Positions 16,424 to 25,010 of a stretch of DNA of 64,000 nucleotides are shown here, one piece after another. The stretch is from Faecalispora jeddahensis. Its GTDB lineage: Bacteria > Bacillota > Clostridia > Oscillospirales > Acutalibacteraceae. Position 1 is the stretch's first letter. Each line of letters opens with the position of its first letter. Under the pieces are notes generated by a model that did not search any database, had not been told where the DNA came from, and saw only the letters and a program-made list of their open reading frames with translations. The position numbers and the translations under genes are program-made. The stretch covers positions 84,946-148,945 of the forward strand of contig NZ_CBYL010000003.1 in assembly GCF_000577335.1 (NCBI RefSeq), given 5' to 3'.

Positions 16424-16993
16424 ATGTCTGTTCCGGAGGAAAAAAAGAAACTGCGTGCCGAACTCAAACAAAGAATTGCGGCACTGACCCCAGACTATAT
16501 TGAAGAATCCAATCGAGGGATTGTACAGAATATCCTCAGTCACCCCTGCTACCAAAAAGCAAAAACGATTTTTTGTTTTGTCGGTACTGCCAGCGAAATC
16601 AACACCAGCCTCTTGATCGAGCAGGCGTTTTCCGACGGCAAGCGCGTCGCGATTCCGCTCTGCATCGGCAAAGGCATTATGGAAGCGCGGGAAATCCATT
16701 CGCTTGCTGAACTGCACAGCGGAATGATGGGAATTCTGGAGCCCGCTGCGGACAGTACACTCGTCACCCCAGCAGAAATCGATTTTGCGATTCTCCCCTG
16801 TGTTTCGTGCGACAGACAGGGAAACCGTCTGGGTTATGGAGGCGGCTATTACGACCGCTTTCTTGGACAGGCGTCTTTCTGCTCGGTTCTGATCTGCCGG
16901 GAACGCCTGCTTTGCGAGCAGATTCCGACAGAGCCGCACGATATTGCCGTCCCGGTCGTGATCACAGAGGCCGGCTGTTTTTCTCACGAATAA
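16424..16993 (+). CDS. 5-formyltetrahydrofolate cyclo-ligase
   Basis: Converts 5-formyl-THF and ATP to 5,10-methenyl-THF. It has 189 residues. Start ATG 16424 has a strong AAGGAGG 8 nt upstream; the frame is open back to 16289 but that part codes nothing family-like. Visible are the N-terminal KKKLRAELKQRI and the C-terminal LGYGGGYYDRFLG, the ATP/substrate signature, followed by ICRERLLCEQIPTEPHDIAV. A GGCGC-GCGCC hairpin (16381-16399) and a larger structured region precede it. Ends with a terminator. Confidence 0.93.
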   Translation: MSVPEEKKKLRAELKQRIAALTPDYIEESNRGIVQNILSHPCYQKAKTIFCFVGTASEINTSLLIEQAFSDGKRVAIPLCIGKGIMEAREIHSLAELHSGMMGILEPAADSTLVTPAEIDFAILPCVSCDRQGNRLGYGGGYYDRFLGQASFCSVLICRERLLCEQIPTEPHDIAVPVVITEAGCFSHE

Positions 16994-17026
16994 TCATTTG
17001 CAGCATTCCTCACAATCGCTTTTTCG

Positions 17027-17053
17027 AGCAGCCCGAACGGGCTGCTTTTTTTA
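17027..17053 (+). terminator. terminator of the cyclo-ligase gene
   Basis: AGCAGCCCG-AA-CGGGCTGCT (17027-17046) followed by a run of seven T. Confidence 0.92.
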
Positions 17054-17216
17054 TTGATAAAAACCTGACCCGCTGACGAAATCAAAGATTTCGAGTGGAG
17101 CCCAATAACTTTAAGACTCGAAGTAAGGGTATGTACCACCGCTTGAAGGCGAGAGATTTGAGCTGCATATTTTTAATTATAAGTAATCTATAATGCACAA
17201 GATAAAATAATCATAT

Positions 17217-17434
17217 TTTACTTATTGATTAGTCGGCGTTATAATAAGCAGGCAAAGAAAGCAAGGCCCATGCCTCGGCACAAGCAAGCGTGTACTGCAC
17301 CAGCAGAAATTTCCGTGCGAGGAAATCCGCTAAAGCTTTATCACCTTTAAGAGAAGGTGATTTTCTTCGCGAGTGAAAAACTTTTCCGCATCCAGAAAAC
17401 AAGTGAAAAAGATAGAATTTCTGCTGATCAGCAG
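17217..17434 (+). promoter_or_regulatory. promoter and structured leader of the YeiH-family gene
   Basis: TTTACT (17217-17222) and TATAAT (17240-17245), 17 bp apart, start a leader of about 205 nt. In it CAGCAGAAATT (17301-17311) pairs with AATTTCTGCTG (17416-17426) around an inner ATCACCTT/AAGGTGAT hairpin. The 3' arm also belongs to CTGCTGATCAGCAG (17421-17434), so the long stem and the short hairpin near the ribosome site exclude each other. The earlier part, 17054-17216, shows only a small CGAAATC-AAA-GATTTCG hairpin. Confidence 0.5.
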
Positions 17435-17456
17435 ATAACATAAGGAGTGGTAGTCC

Positions 17457-18455
17457 ATGGATTCAGTCATTAAAAAACTGCCCGGAATCTCGCTGGCGGC
17501 GATCATCGCCGTACCGGCATGGATTCTGGGCCAACAATTCCCGGTGATCGGCAGCCCGGTACTCGGCATCCTGTTCGGCATGCTGCTGGCATTCTGGAAA
17601 CGCCCGGCGGCATTTCAGAGCGGCATCACCTTCACCTCGAAAAAGCTGCTGCAATATTCCATTATTCTGCTGGGCTTCGACATGAACCTGTTCCAGATCT
17701 TTAAGGCCGGCAGCCAAACCCTGCTGCTGATGGCCTTTACCCTCACCGCCACGTTCCTGGGAGCGTATCTGATCGGTAAGGCGCTGAAGGTAGACCGCGA
17801 TACGAATATCCTCATCGGCGTTGGCACGGCGATCTGCGGCGGCTCGGCCATCGCGGCAACGGCCCCCGTCATCGGCGCAAAGGATGAAGACGTAGCGCGC
17901 TCCATCTCAACGATCTTCTTTTTCAATGTCATTGCGGCGTTCCTGTTCCCGTTTTTGGGACACACCATGCAGATGTCGGATTTTCACTTCGGCCTGTGGG
18001 CCGGTACTGCCATTAACGATACCTCTTCCGTTGTGGCGGCGGGCTACACCTTCAGCGACGCAGCGGGCAATCTGGCGGTCATTGTCAAGCTGACACGCAC
18101 GCTGATGATCATCCCCATCACTTTAGTGCTTGCTTTTTACACAGCCAAACGGCAGTCGCGTGCAGGCAATGCGAATTACAGCTTCGCAAAAATTTTCCCG
18201 TGGTTCGTTCTGGGCTTTGTCGCGGCGGCGATCATCAACACCTTTATCCCCTTCCCGACGGGAATGGGAAAGGCACTGGCCACCTTCGGAAAATTTGTGA
18301 TCGTCATGGCAATGGCGGCGATCGGCCTGAACACAAATCTGGTCGATCTGGTCAAGCACGGCTGGCGGCCAATCGTGCTCGGTCTCTCCTGTTGGGCGAT
18401 TCTGGCGGTCACTTCGCTGGCCGTGCAGTACAGCCTGCTAAGCTATCTATTATAA
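17457..18455 (+). CDS. YeiH/UPF0324-family putative sulfate exporter
   Basis: Membrane protein of 332 residues with about ten hydrophobic segments, in the family often named putative sulfate exporter (PSE). Typical stretches are GVGTAICGGSAIAATAPVIGAKDEDVARSISTIFFFN, LWAGTAINDTSSVVAAGYTFSDAAGNLAVIVKLTRTLMIIP and MAMAAIGLNTNLVDLVKHGWRPI. AAGGAG lies 10 nt before ATG 17457. The substrate is unproven; family members have been linked to sulfite, taurine or sulfate handling. It has its own promoter, a structured leader and a terminator. Confidence 0.88.
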   Translation: MDSVIKKLPGISLAAIIAVPAWILGQQFPVIGSPVLGILFGMLLAFWKRPAAFQSGITFTSKKLLQYSIILLGFDMNLFQIFKAGSQTLLLMAFTLTATFLGAYLIGKALKVDRDTNILIGVGTAICGGSAIAATAPVIGAKDEDVARSISTIFFFNVIAAFLFPFLGHTMQMSDFHFGLWAGTAINDTSSVVAAGYTFSDAAGNLAVIVKLTRTLMIIPITLVLAFYTAKRQSRAGNANYSFAKIFPWFVLGFVAAAIINTFIPFPTGMGKALATFGKFVIVMAMAAIGLNTNLVDLVKHGWRPIVLGLSCWAILAVTSLAVQYSLLSYLL

Positions 18456-18457
18456 TG

Positions 18458-18499
18458 AAAAAGGGATGCGCACAGCAGCAGCTGTGCGCATCCCTTTTT
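18458..18499. terminator. bidirectional terminator between YeiH-family gene and gntR
   Basis: A perfect 19-bp stem, AAAAAGGGATGCGCACAGC at 18458-18476 and its complement at 18481-18499, serving the rightward YeiH-family gene and the leftward GntR gene. Confidence 0.92.
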
Positions 18500-18546
18500 C
18501 TCTCTCTTTTTTTACGGTGGAAGAAGCTCATTTCACAGTATGTTCT

Positions 18547-19254
18547 TTACAGATACAGCGTGAATCGTTCTCCGTTAATGATCTGCGAGCAGACATAAAC
18601 CGGCTCGCCGGTTTCGACATAGGCCGTGCTCTTTACCAAAAGGAGCGGATCATTTTTGCTGATGTTCAGCAGCTTGCCCTCCGAAGAAGTGGCGCGGCAG
18701 ATTTCAATCTGCTTTTGCGATTTTGCTACGACCACGTTCGCACGCTCTCTGAGCACCTCAAACAAGGAGCCGTCCAGCGATTCTTCCAGCAAAAACGCGT
18801 ATTTCAACGAGAAATAGCTGTTTTCAATCGCCATGGGTTCCAAATTGACAAACCGCAGGCGCGAAATAAACACCGTCTGCGACCCGGCAGGCAAGCCAAG
18901 AGACTGCACGATCTTATCCGACGGCACAACCAGCTTATGCTCCAGCAGCCGGCTGCCCGCGGTCAGCCCCGCCATCCGGCAGGATTCCGAAAACCCCATG
19001 ATTCTGCGGTAATCCCTCCAATATTTCGGAACCGCCACAAAGGTGCCTTTCCCCTGCTTTTTCTCAACAAAACCAAGAGCGGCCAGCTCGTTTACCGCCT
19101 TGCGGGCAGTAATCACGCTCACGTCGTTCTGTTTGGCCATATCCACTTCAGAAGGCAATTGGTCCCCGGGCTGATAGTATCCGCCACCGATCTGATCTTT
19201 CAGCTTATCCATCAACTGTTGATACAAGGGTGTGATCGCCTTGGATTTCAACAT
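18547..19254 (-). CDS. GntR-family regulator with UTRA domain (FrlR-like)
   Basis: Repressor-type regulator of 235 residues. The N-terminal winged helix (ITPLYQQLMDKLKDQIGGGYYQPGDQLPSEVDMAKQNDVSVITARKAVNELAALGFVEKKQGKGTF, given here only in outline) is followed by a UTRA ligand domain with LGLPAGSQTVFISRLRFVNLEPMAIENSYF. Start is ATG 19254 with GGGAGAG upstream; the frame opens at 19275. Family members sense phosphorylated sugars; its place at the end of the FrlD/FrlB operon suggests it senses a phosphorylated Amadori compound and binds the palindromes at 30723 and 30970. That link is inference. Confidence 0.85.
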   Translation of the reverse strand: MLKSKAITPLYQQLMDKLKDQIGGGYYQPGDQLPSEVDMAKQNDVSVITARKAVNELAALGFVEKKQGKGTFVAVPKYWRDYRRIMGFSESCRMAGLTAGSRLLEHKLVVPSDKIVQSLGLPAGSQTVFISRLRFVNLEPMAIENSYFSLKYAFLLEESLDGSLFEVLRERANVVVAKSQKQIEICRATSSEGKLLNISKNDPLLLVKSTAYVETGEPVYVCSQIINGERFTLYL

Positions 19255-19430
19255 TCTGAATCTCTCCCTATGCAAGCCGGCTCTGGCCGATTTGTATTGA
19301 AGGGATCAAAGTGCGAAACAAATTCGCTCCCAATCCCATATCTACCTTTTTAGTGTACTTCATGGAACAGGAATATTCAAGTACAACTGAGGCAATTTGC
19401 CTGTTTAACAGCCAAGCAAAGCAGGAAAAA

Positions 19431-20402
19431 TCAATATTCCACCTTCCACATGTAGCGGCGGTCGTCCATGGAACGCCCGCGGATTTCCGCCATCTGCAAA
19501 ACGAAGAAGCGCTCGAGCGGAATCATGACGGCAGAATTGAAATACTCCGAAACACTGCTGTCGATCTGAGAAAGTCCGGTGTCTGCCGCGTCGATGACCG
19601 TATAGTTTTCTGAGTAGGTTTTCAGGAATTTCAGCACCCTCTCATCCAGAAAACGTGTTTTTCCCGTGCTCATCAGCAGAATGATCGGCAAGCGCTGATC
19701 CGTCGTTTCAAACGGGCCGTGGAAATACTCCCCGCTGTGCAGCATCACCGCGTGGCGGCACTGCATCTCCATCAAATGGCAGCATGCCATGGTGTAGGCT
19801 GTGCCCGTGAGCGGACCGCTGCCCATCACGTAAAAGATTTCTTCGTCCTTGTAGCGCTCCCCAAAAGCCTTTGCGGCGGGCAGCATGCTCTCTTTTGCCT
19901 CAGCAACGATCGAATCGATCTTTCCATAAGCCTGCATTGCCGCATCATAGTGGGCATAGCCCTCAAACTGATACAGAATCTCAAACACAAGCTTTAAGGC
20001 CAGCGCCTGATTCGCCTCGGAATAGACCTGGTCATCCCCGTTGGAATAGACGACCGCGTACTTGCCGGTCTGGGCCATGGCGGTGTCGGGAAACCCGGTC
20101 ATTGCGATGGTGTAAGCGCCTTTTGCATTCGCTATTTTGACCGCTTCCACGGTTTCGGCTGTGGCCTTCAGCGAGCAGATCACGCAGATGCAGCGGTTAT
20201 CTACCGATTCGGGCGTTGCGTAAACAAACTCGTTGCTGTTGAAGATGCCGGTTCCGATATTTTTCGCTTCACACTCCATCAGATATTTCGCAGGATAAAT
20301 CGCTGCCTGCGAGCCGCCGCATGCGACAAAATACACCTTTTTCAAACCACCGGACGACTCCATTTTCCCCTTGATGTCCGCGATGATTTCCTTGATCTCC
20401 AT
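19431..20402 (-). CDS. SIS-domain sugar-phosphate deglycase (FrlB-like)
   Basis: Predicted to split a 6-phosphorylated Amadori compound into glucose 6-phosphate and free amino acid. It has 323 residues with two SIS domains: VYFVACGGSQAAIYPAKYLM and VICSLKATAETVEAVKIANAKGA in the first, IFYVMGSGPLTGTAYTMACCHLMEMQCRHAVMLHSGEYFHGPFE in the second. The last stretch, with its E and H residues, resembles fructosamine deglycases FrlB/FraB. GAGAGGAG precedes the ATG. It lies 158 bp after the substrate-binding protein gene; a FrlD-like kinase opens the same operon. Confidence 0.85.
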   Translation of the reverse strand: MEIKEIIADIKGKMESSGGLKKVYFVACGGSQAAIYPAKYLMECEAKNIGTGIFNSNEFVYATPESVDNRCICVICSLKATAETVEAVKIANAKGAYTIAMTGFPDTAMAQTGKYAVVYSNGDDQVYSEANQALALKLVFEILYQFEGYAHYDAAMQAYGKIDSIVAEAKESMLPAAKAFGERYKDEEIFYVMGSGPLTGTAYTMACCHLMEMQCRHAVMLHSGEYFHGPFETTDQRLPIILLMSTGKTRFLDERVLKFLKTYSENYTVIDAADTGLSQIDSSVSEYFNSAVMIPLERFFVLQMAEIRGRSMDDRRYMWKVEY

Positions 20403-20509
20403 AAAAATCTCCTCTCATTGTTGCGCACCGAACCAAGCCCGCCGAAAAACAGGCCCGGCCGGTGCACAAGTTCCTACCATTTTTATTAACAATGACTTTT
20501 TAGGTTCGG

Positions 20510-20540
20510 GTGTTTTCCCCGCCGAGAGCGGGGAAAACAC
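20510..20540 (-). other. hairpin between binding-protein gene and frlB-like gene
   Basis: A perfect 13-bp stem (20510-20522 with 20528-20540, loop CGAGA) just after the binding-protein stop. No T run follows on the minus strand, so it is likely a 3'-end stabiliser or processing site that raises binding-protein mRNA over its neighbours. Confidence 0.65.
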
Positions 20541-20560
20541 GACGAACGAATCAATACGCC

Positions 20561-22174
20561 TTACTCGGTTACATAAGTATCTTCCAGTGTCAGGCCGGAA
20601 TTGTAGGTGACAACGCCCGGCAGATTGACAAAGCCCTCTACCTTATTCGAGCTGGCAAATGCCTGTTCGCGGTAATTGATGAATACGAACGGCGACAGAT
20701 CGAGCACGCGCTTTCTCAGCTTGTCGTAAATCTCTTCGCGCTTGGCCGCGTCGATGGTGGTGCGCCCTTCTTTCAGCAGGCTGTCGATCTCCGCATCAGA
20801 GAACCACGCAGAACTGTTCATTCTGGGCTCGCCGCTTTCAAAATAGTTGGTCGTCCAATCCATATCGACGATGTTGCCCGCGGTGCCGGAAACAAGGATC
20901 TCATAATCGCCCTTGTTGGAGCGCTCGATGCGGGTGGACCAGTCGGGCAGCTCCACCTCGGCGTCGATACCGATCTTCTTCAGGCTGTCCTGCACCACAA
21001 TGGCGGTCTGCTTGTGCATGTCGTAGGTAGAGCTGGACAGAATCTTGATCTTAAAGCCGTCGGGATAGCCGGCCTCTTTCAGCAGGGCCTTGGCCTTTTC
21101 CTGATCAAAGCTGAAGTAGCTGTCGTACTTGCCGTCGTAGCCGTTCTCCCCCTTCTGGGTGGGGAAGCCGAAGATCTGGGTGCCGCGGCCCATAAAGGCG
21201 GTGTTAATGACGCCCTGACGGTCAACCGCATAGGCGATCGCCTGACGAACCTTGGGGTTGGCCAGCGGGCCGCTCTTGACGTTGAACTGCAGGCACATGA
21301 ACGGAGCCTCAGAAACATAGACCTTGTAGTTGTCGTCCTTCTCCATCGCGGTAATGTCCTTGGCCGCCACATAGTCGATCAGGTCTGCGTCGCCAGTCTG
21401 CAGAGCGTTGGCTCTGGTCGTGGCGTCGGGCGTGATGACAAAGCGGATGCTTTTGGTTTCGGGCTTGCCGGGCTTGTAGAAATCCGAGAACGCGGTGAGA
21501 ACGATCTCACGGCCCTTATCCCAGGAGGTAAACGTGTAGGGGCCGCTGCCCATCGGGTTGGCGTTCAGGTCGTTCTTGTGGCTCTCGCACCACGCCTTCG
21601 ACACGATCACCGACTCAGGCAGGGTGAGGTAATCGATGAACGGAGCGCAGGGCTCCTTGAGGGTGATCTTGACGGTCTTGGTGTCCACCGCCTCAACTTT
21701 GTCGAGCACGTTCGCAAAATCGGAGCGGAAGGTCGCGCCGACGGACTCATCCAGAATACGCTCCAGAGAGAACTTGACGTCCTCGGCGGTGATGTCGCTG
21801 CCGTCGTGGAACTTGGCGTTCTGCTTGATTTTAAAGGTATACGTCTTGTCGTCGTCGCCGATCTCATATGAATCCGCGATTTCCGTGCCGATCTTCCCGT
21901 CGGCCTGGTAAGCCATCAGGCCGCGGTAGAGGCACGTTTTGATCAGCCGGATCGCCTGGCCGGACTGCACCATGGGCTCGAGCGTGGAAACGTCTGAACT
22001 GATGGCCACAACGAGCTCATCCTTTTTGCCGACCTGGCTCTGCGCCGAAGATTCCGGCGTGCTGGACGCCACCCCGGACGAATTGGAATTGTTTCCCGAG
22101 CATCCTGACAGTGCGGTGAGCGCCATTACGGCCGCCAGCGACACAGACAGGATTCGCCTGCAGATTGTTTTCAT
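20561..22174 (-). CDS. ABC transporter substrate-binding lipoprotein (family 5, DppA/OppA type)
   Basis: Extracytoplasmic ligand-binding protein of 537 residues, anchored by a lipobox (L-S-G-Cys25) after a signal peptide MKTICRRILSVSLAAV. The SBP_bac_5 pattern is clear: TLEPMVQSGQAIRLIKTCLYRGL, KQNAKFHDGSDITAEDVKFSLERIL, FRSDFANVLDKVEAVDTKTVKITL and NPKVRQAIAYAVDR. Start ATG 22174 follows AAAGGAGG; an upstream extension to 22306 overlaps the permease gene and is not used. Ligand unknown; the operon points to a glycated amino acid or small peptide. Confidence 0.92.
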   Translation of the reverse strand: MKTICRRILSVSLAAVMALTALSGCSGNNSNSSGVASSTPESSAQSQVGKKDELVVAISSDVSTLEPMVQSGQAIRLIKTCLYRGLMAYQADGKIGTEIADSYEIGDDDKTYTFKIKQNAKFHDGSDITAEDVKFSLERILDESVGATFRSDFANVLDKVEAVDTKTVKITLKEPCAPFIDYLTLPESVIVSKAWCESHKNDLNANPMGSGPYTFTSWDKGREIVLTAFSDFYKPGKPETKSIRFVITPDATTRANALQTGDADLIDYVAAKDITAMEKDDNYKVYVSEAPFMCLQFNVKSGPLANPKVRQAIAYAVDRQGVINTAFMGRGTQIFGFPTQKGENGYDGKYDSYFSFDQEKAKALLKEAGYPDGFKIKILSSSTYDMHKQTAIVVQDSLKKIGIDAEVELPDWSTRIERSNKGDYEILVSGTAGNIVDMDWTTNYFESGEPRMNSSAWFSDAEIDSLLKEGRTTIDAAKREEIYDKLRKRVLDLSPFVFINYREQAFASSNKVEGFVNLPGVVTYNSGLTLEDTYVTE

Positions 22175-22206
22175 TTGTTTTCCTCCTTTTATCCTCTGAT
22201 TCATAA

Positions 22207-23040
22207 TTAAAAGCTGTCCCTCAGCTTGGGATCGAGAATATCTCGCAGCGCATCGCCCATCAGGTTTGTGGCCAGAATCGTCAGGCTTAAAAACAGCGAC
22301 GGCCACACCGTATACATCACATCTACTGAAAGGAAATTCCTCGCGTCGCCGATCATCTGCCCCCAGGAGGGGTCGGGCGGCTGTACGCCAAGGCCGAGAA
22401 AGCTCAGGCCGGATTCCAGCAGAATCGCGCTCGAGACGGTCAGGCTGATCTGAATGACCAGCGGAGAAAAAATGTTGGGAAAAATTGTACCGAACAACAC
22501 ACGGTTCAAAGTCGCACCGATGGAAATTTCATTTTCCACAAACTCCATCTTCCGCACCTTGATGGTGGAGGAGTAGGCAATTCGGGTAAAGTGGGGCGTA
22601 TACAGAATCGCCACCACCACGGTCAGATTGCGCACCCCTGCTCCCCACAGCCCCACGACCATCATCGCAAGCAGAATCGGCGGGAAGCAGAGGATCACAT
22701 CAACCGCTCTCATGATCGCGCCGCCGATTTTGCCGCCGAGGTACCCGGCAAAGATGCCGAGCAGCAGCCCCGCGGCAAACGCGCCCAACGTACCGAACAG
22801 CGCCACCGTCATGGAGGGCCGCACCCCCACCAGCAAACGGGAAAGAATGCAGCGGCCGTACTCGTCGGTCCCCAGCGGATACTGGGACGAGGAAGGAGCC
22901 AGCGCAGACGATGTATTCATTGTCAGCGGATCATTCGGCGCAAGCTGGGGGCCGAACAGGATCACAAATACCAGCGGCACCAGAACGACGATGCTGAACA
23001 CAAATTTCTTGTTTTTCATGCTTCGTTTTAAAAAATCCAT
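22207..23040 (-). CDS. ABC transporter permease (DppC/OppC type)
   Basis: Second membrane subunit of the transporter, 277 residues. One N-terminal transmembrane segment, the LGTDEYGRCILSRLLVGVRPSM motif common to this family, about five further segments, and the EAA-type coupling loop (ENEISIGATLNRVLFGTIFPNI). It lies 11 bp after the DppB-type gene and 32 bp before the binding-protein gene. Confidence 0.92.
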   Translation of the reverse strand: MDFLKRSMKNKKFVFSIVVLVPLVFVILFGPQLAPNDPLTMNTSSALAPSSSQYPLGTDEYGRCILSRLLVGVRPSMTVALFGTLGAFAAGLLLGIFAGYLGGKIGGAIMRAVDVILCFPPILLAMMVVGLWGAGVRNLTVVVAILYTPHFTRIAYSSTIKVRKMEFVENEISIGATLNRVLFGTIFPNIFSPLVIQISLTVSSAILLESGLSFLGLGVQPPDPSWGQMIGDARNFLSVDVMYTVWPSLFLSLTILATNLMGDALRDILDPKLRDSF

Positions 23041-23051
23041 ATTGTTCCCCC

Positions 23052-24011
23052 CTACCGCGCTCTGGGGTCGAGCACACCGTAGATGATGTCGACAACCATA
23101 TTGGTCAAAATAAAGACGGAAGACATCACCAGAATACAGCCCTGAATCAGCGGATAATCCCTCTGGTTGATGGCCTTGACCAGAAGCGTCGCGAGTCCCG
23201 GCCAGTTAAACACCGTTTCGCACAGCACCGTGCCGCCGATCAGGTTGCCCATTTGTAATCCGATCACCGTTACCACCGGGATAAAGGCGTTGCGGATCAC
23301 ATGGCGGATGATGACGTTGTGCTCCGGCAGGCCCTTGGCGCGCAGCGCCCGCACCGATTCGGCGGAGAGCGCGTCGAGCATGGAGGAACGGGTCATGCGC
23401 ATGATCGAGGCGGCCAGCCCAAGGGCCAGCGCCACCGCAGGCAAGATCAATCGCTGAAAATGCGCCGAGGGGCTCTTGGAGAAATTCACATAGCCGCTCG
23501 ACGGCAATGTGGGAATATTCCACCCGAACACATTCAGGGAGAACAGGATGATGAGAAGATAGCCAAGCACGTAAACCGGAATGGAGGTTCCGAGCGAGGC
23601 GCCGGTCGTCATCACCAGATCGGAAAATTTGCCGCGCCGCAGAGCGGAAAGCACGCCCAGAGGGAGACCGATGATGCACGCAAGCAGCAGCGAAACGCCT
23701 GCAAGCTCCAGTGTGCGGGGCAGCCGCGACCCAATGGACTGCATCACCGGAACGTGCTCGCTGTACGACGTTCCCAAATTTCCCTGCAGGGCATTGAGCA
23801 TCCAGTTCACATACTGCGTCAGAATCGGCTGATCAAGCCCCAGCTCCCTGCGCAGCGCTTCCACCGCCTGCGGGTCGGGGTTCGAATCGGTGCCCAGCAT
23901 CAGCAGCACCGGGTCGCCGGGCATCATATGAACGGTTAAAAACACGATACTCGAAACCACGAAGAGGAGCAGCACTGCAATCGCGCTTCGGCGCACAATA
24001 AATTTCGTCAT
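23052..24011 (-). CDS. ABC transporter permease (DppB/OppB type)
   Basis: First membrane subunit, 319 residues with six predicted segments. Family pattern: N-terminal FIVRRSAIAVLLLFVVSSIVFLTVHMMPGDP, then SYSEHVPVMQSIGSRLPRTLELA and the coupling loop RALRAKGLPEHNVIIRHVIRNAFIPVVTVIG. It overlaps the stop of the upstream ATPase gene by 4 bp, so the two are coupled. Confidence 0.92.
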   Translation of the reverse strand: MTKFIVRRSAIAVLLLFVVSSIVFLTVHMMPGDPVLLMLGTDSNPDPQAVEALRRELGLDQPILTQYVNWMLNALQGNLGTSYSEHVPVMQSIGSRLPRTLELAGVSLLLACIIGLPLGVLSALRRGKFSDLVMTTGASLGTSIPVYVLGYLLIILFSLNVFGWNIPTLPSSGYVNFSKSPSAHFQRLILPAVALALGLAASIMRMTRSSMLDALSAESVRALRAKGLPEHNVIIRHVIRNAFIPVVTVIGLQMGNLIGGTVLCETVFNWPGLATLLVKAINQRDYPLIQGCILVMSSVFILTNMVVDIIYGVLDPRAR

Positions 24012-24994
24012 GCCGTTCCTCCCTCCTGTTCATACAGAAAACACGCGACCTGCCCGCCATCCGCAAGGGTTCGAAGCGCCGGGCGCTCGGTTTTGCAGCG
24101 TTCCATCACATTGGGACACCTGGTGCAGAACCGGCAGCCCGCGGGCGGGTTGACCGGGCTGGGAATATCCCCGGTAAGGATGATCCGCTGGCGTTTCTGT
24201 CCGCTGCCGGGGTCTGGAATCGCGGAGAGCAGCGCCTGCGTGTACGGGTGCCGCGCAGCCCGGTACAGCTCCGGTCCGTTCGCCACCTCTACCAGAGAAC
24301 CGAGGTACATCACGGCGATGCGGTCCGACATATGCTTGACAACCGCCAGATTATGAGAAATGAACAGGTACGTCAGCCCGAATTCCTTTTGCAGGTCTTT
24401 GAGCAGATTCAGAATCTGCGCCTGAATCGAAACATCCAGCGCAGAGACCGGCTCGTCGCAGACAATCAGCTGCGGCTGAAGCGCGAGCGCCCGGGCAATG
24501 CCGATGCGCTGCCGCTGCCCGCCCGAAAACTCGTGGGGGTAGCGGTCTACATAGCCGCGGGAGAGGCCGACGAGGTCCATCAGCTTCATCACTTCGGCGT
24601 CCATTTCCTGCCGGTTCATCTTGCGGTGAACCTGCATCGGGGCCGAAATGATCTGCCGCACCGTCTGGCGGGGGTTCAGCGAATCAAACGGCTTCTGAAA
24701 CACCATGCGCATGCTTTCGCGCTGGGCGCGCATCTCTTTTTTAGAGAGCGCCGCCAGGTTGTTGCCGTTAAAACAGATCTCGCCCGAATCCGCCGGAACC
24801 AGCTGCAGCAAGGTGCGGGAGAGAGTGCTTTTTCCGCACCCGGATTCCCCTACAAGACCAAAGCTCTCGCCGCGGTGAATCTGAAAGCTGACATTGTCTA
24901 CGGCGTGTACCACACCCTTCGCCGAAGAAAACAGCCCGGCTTTGACAGGAAAGGTTTTTGAAACGTTTTTTACATCCAATAATACTTCATTCAA
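24008..24994 (-). CDS. ABC transporter ATP-binding protein (DppF/OppF type)
   Basis: Cytoplasmic ATPase, 328 residues. Walker A GESGCGKSTL, signature SGGQRQRIGIARAL, Walker B LIVCDEPVSALD, switch His SHNLA, and the C-terminal oligopeptide extension with cysteines (CRFCTRCPNVMERC) that in some relatives binds an Fe-S cluster. Start is TTG 24994 with AAAGGGGG upstream and 16 bp after the preceding stop; the ATG in GGGGGATGCAG is in another frame and ends at once. Confidence 0.9.
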   Translation of the reverse strand: MNEVLLDVKNVSKTFPVKAGLFSSAKGVVHAVDNVSFQIHRGESFGLVGESGCGKSTLSRTLLQLVPADSGEICFNGNNLAALSKKEMRAQRESMRMVFQKPFDSLNPRQTVRQIISAPMQVHRKMNRQEMDAEVMKLMDLVGLSRGYVDRYPHEFSGGQRQRIGIARALALQPQLIVCDEPVSALDVSIQAQILNLLKDLQKEFGLTYLFISHNLAVVKHMSDRIAVMYLGSLVEVANGPELYRAARHPYTQALLSAIPDPGSGQKRQRIILTGDIPSPVNPPAGCRFCTRCPNVMERCKTERPALRTLADGGQVACFLYEQEGGTA

Positions 24995-25010
24995 GCTGCA
25001 TCCCCCTTTC

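Noticed and set aside
17054..17216. T-box leader, because of GGGTATGTACCACCGC
   Set aside because: It resembles the T-box antiterminator only loosely, with no specifier stem or terminator around it.
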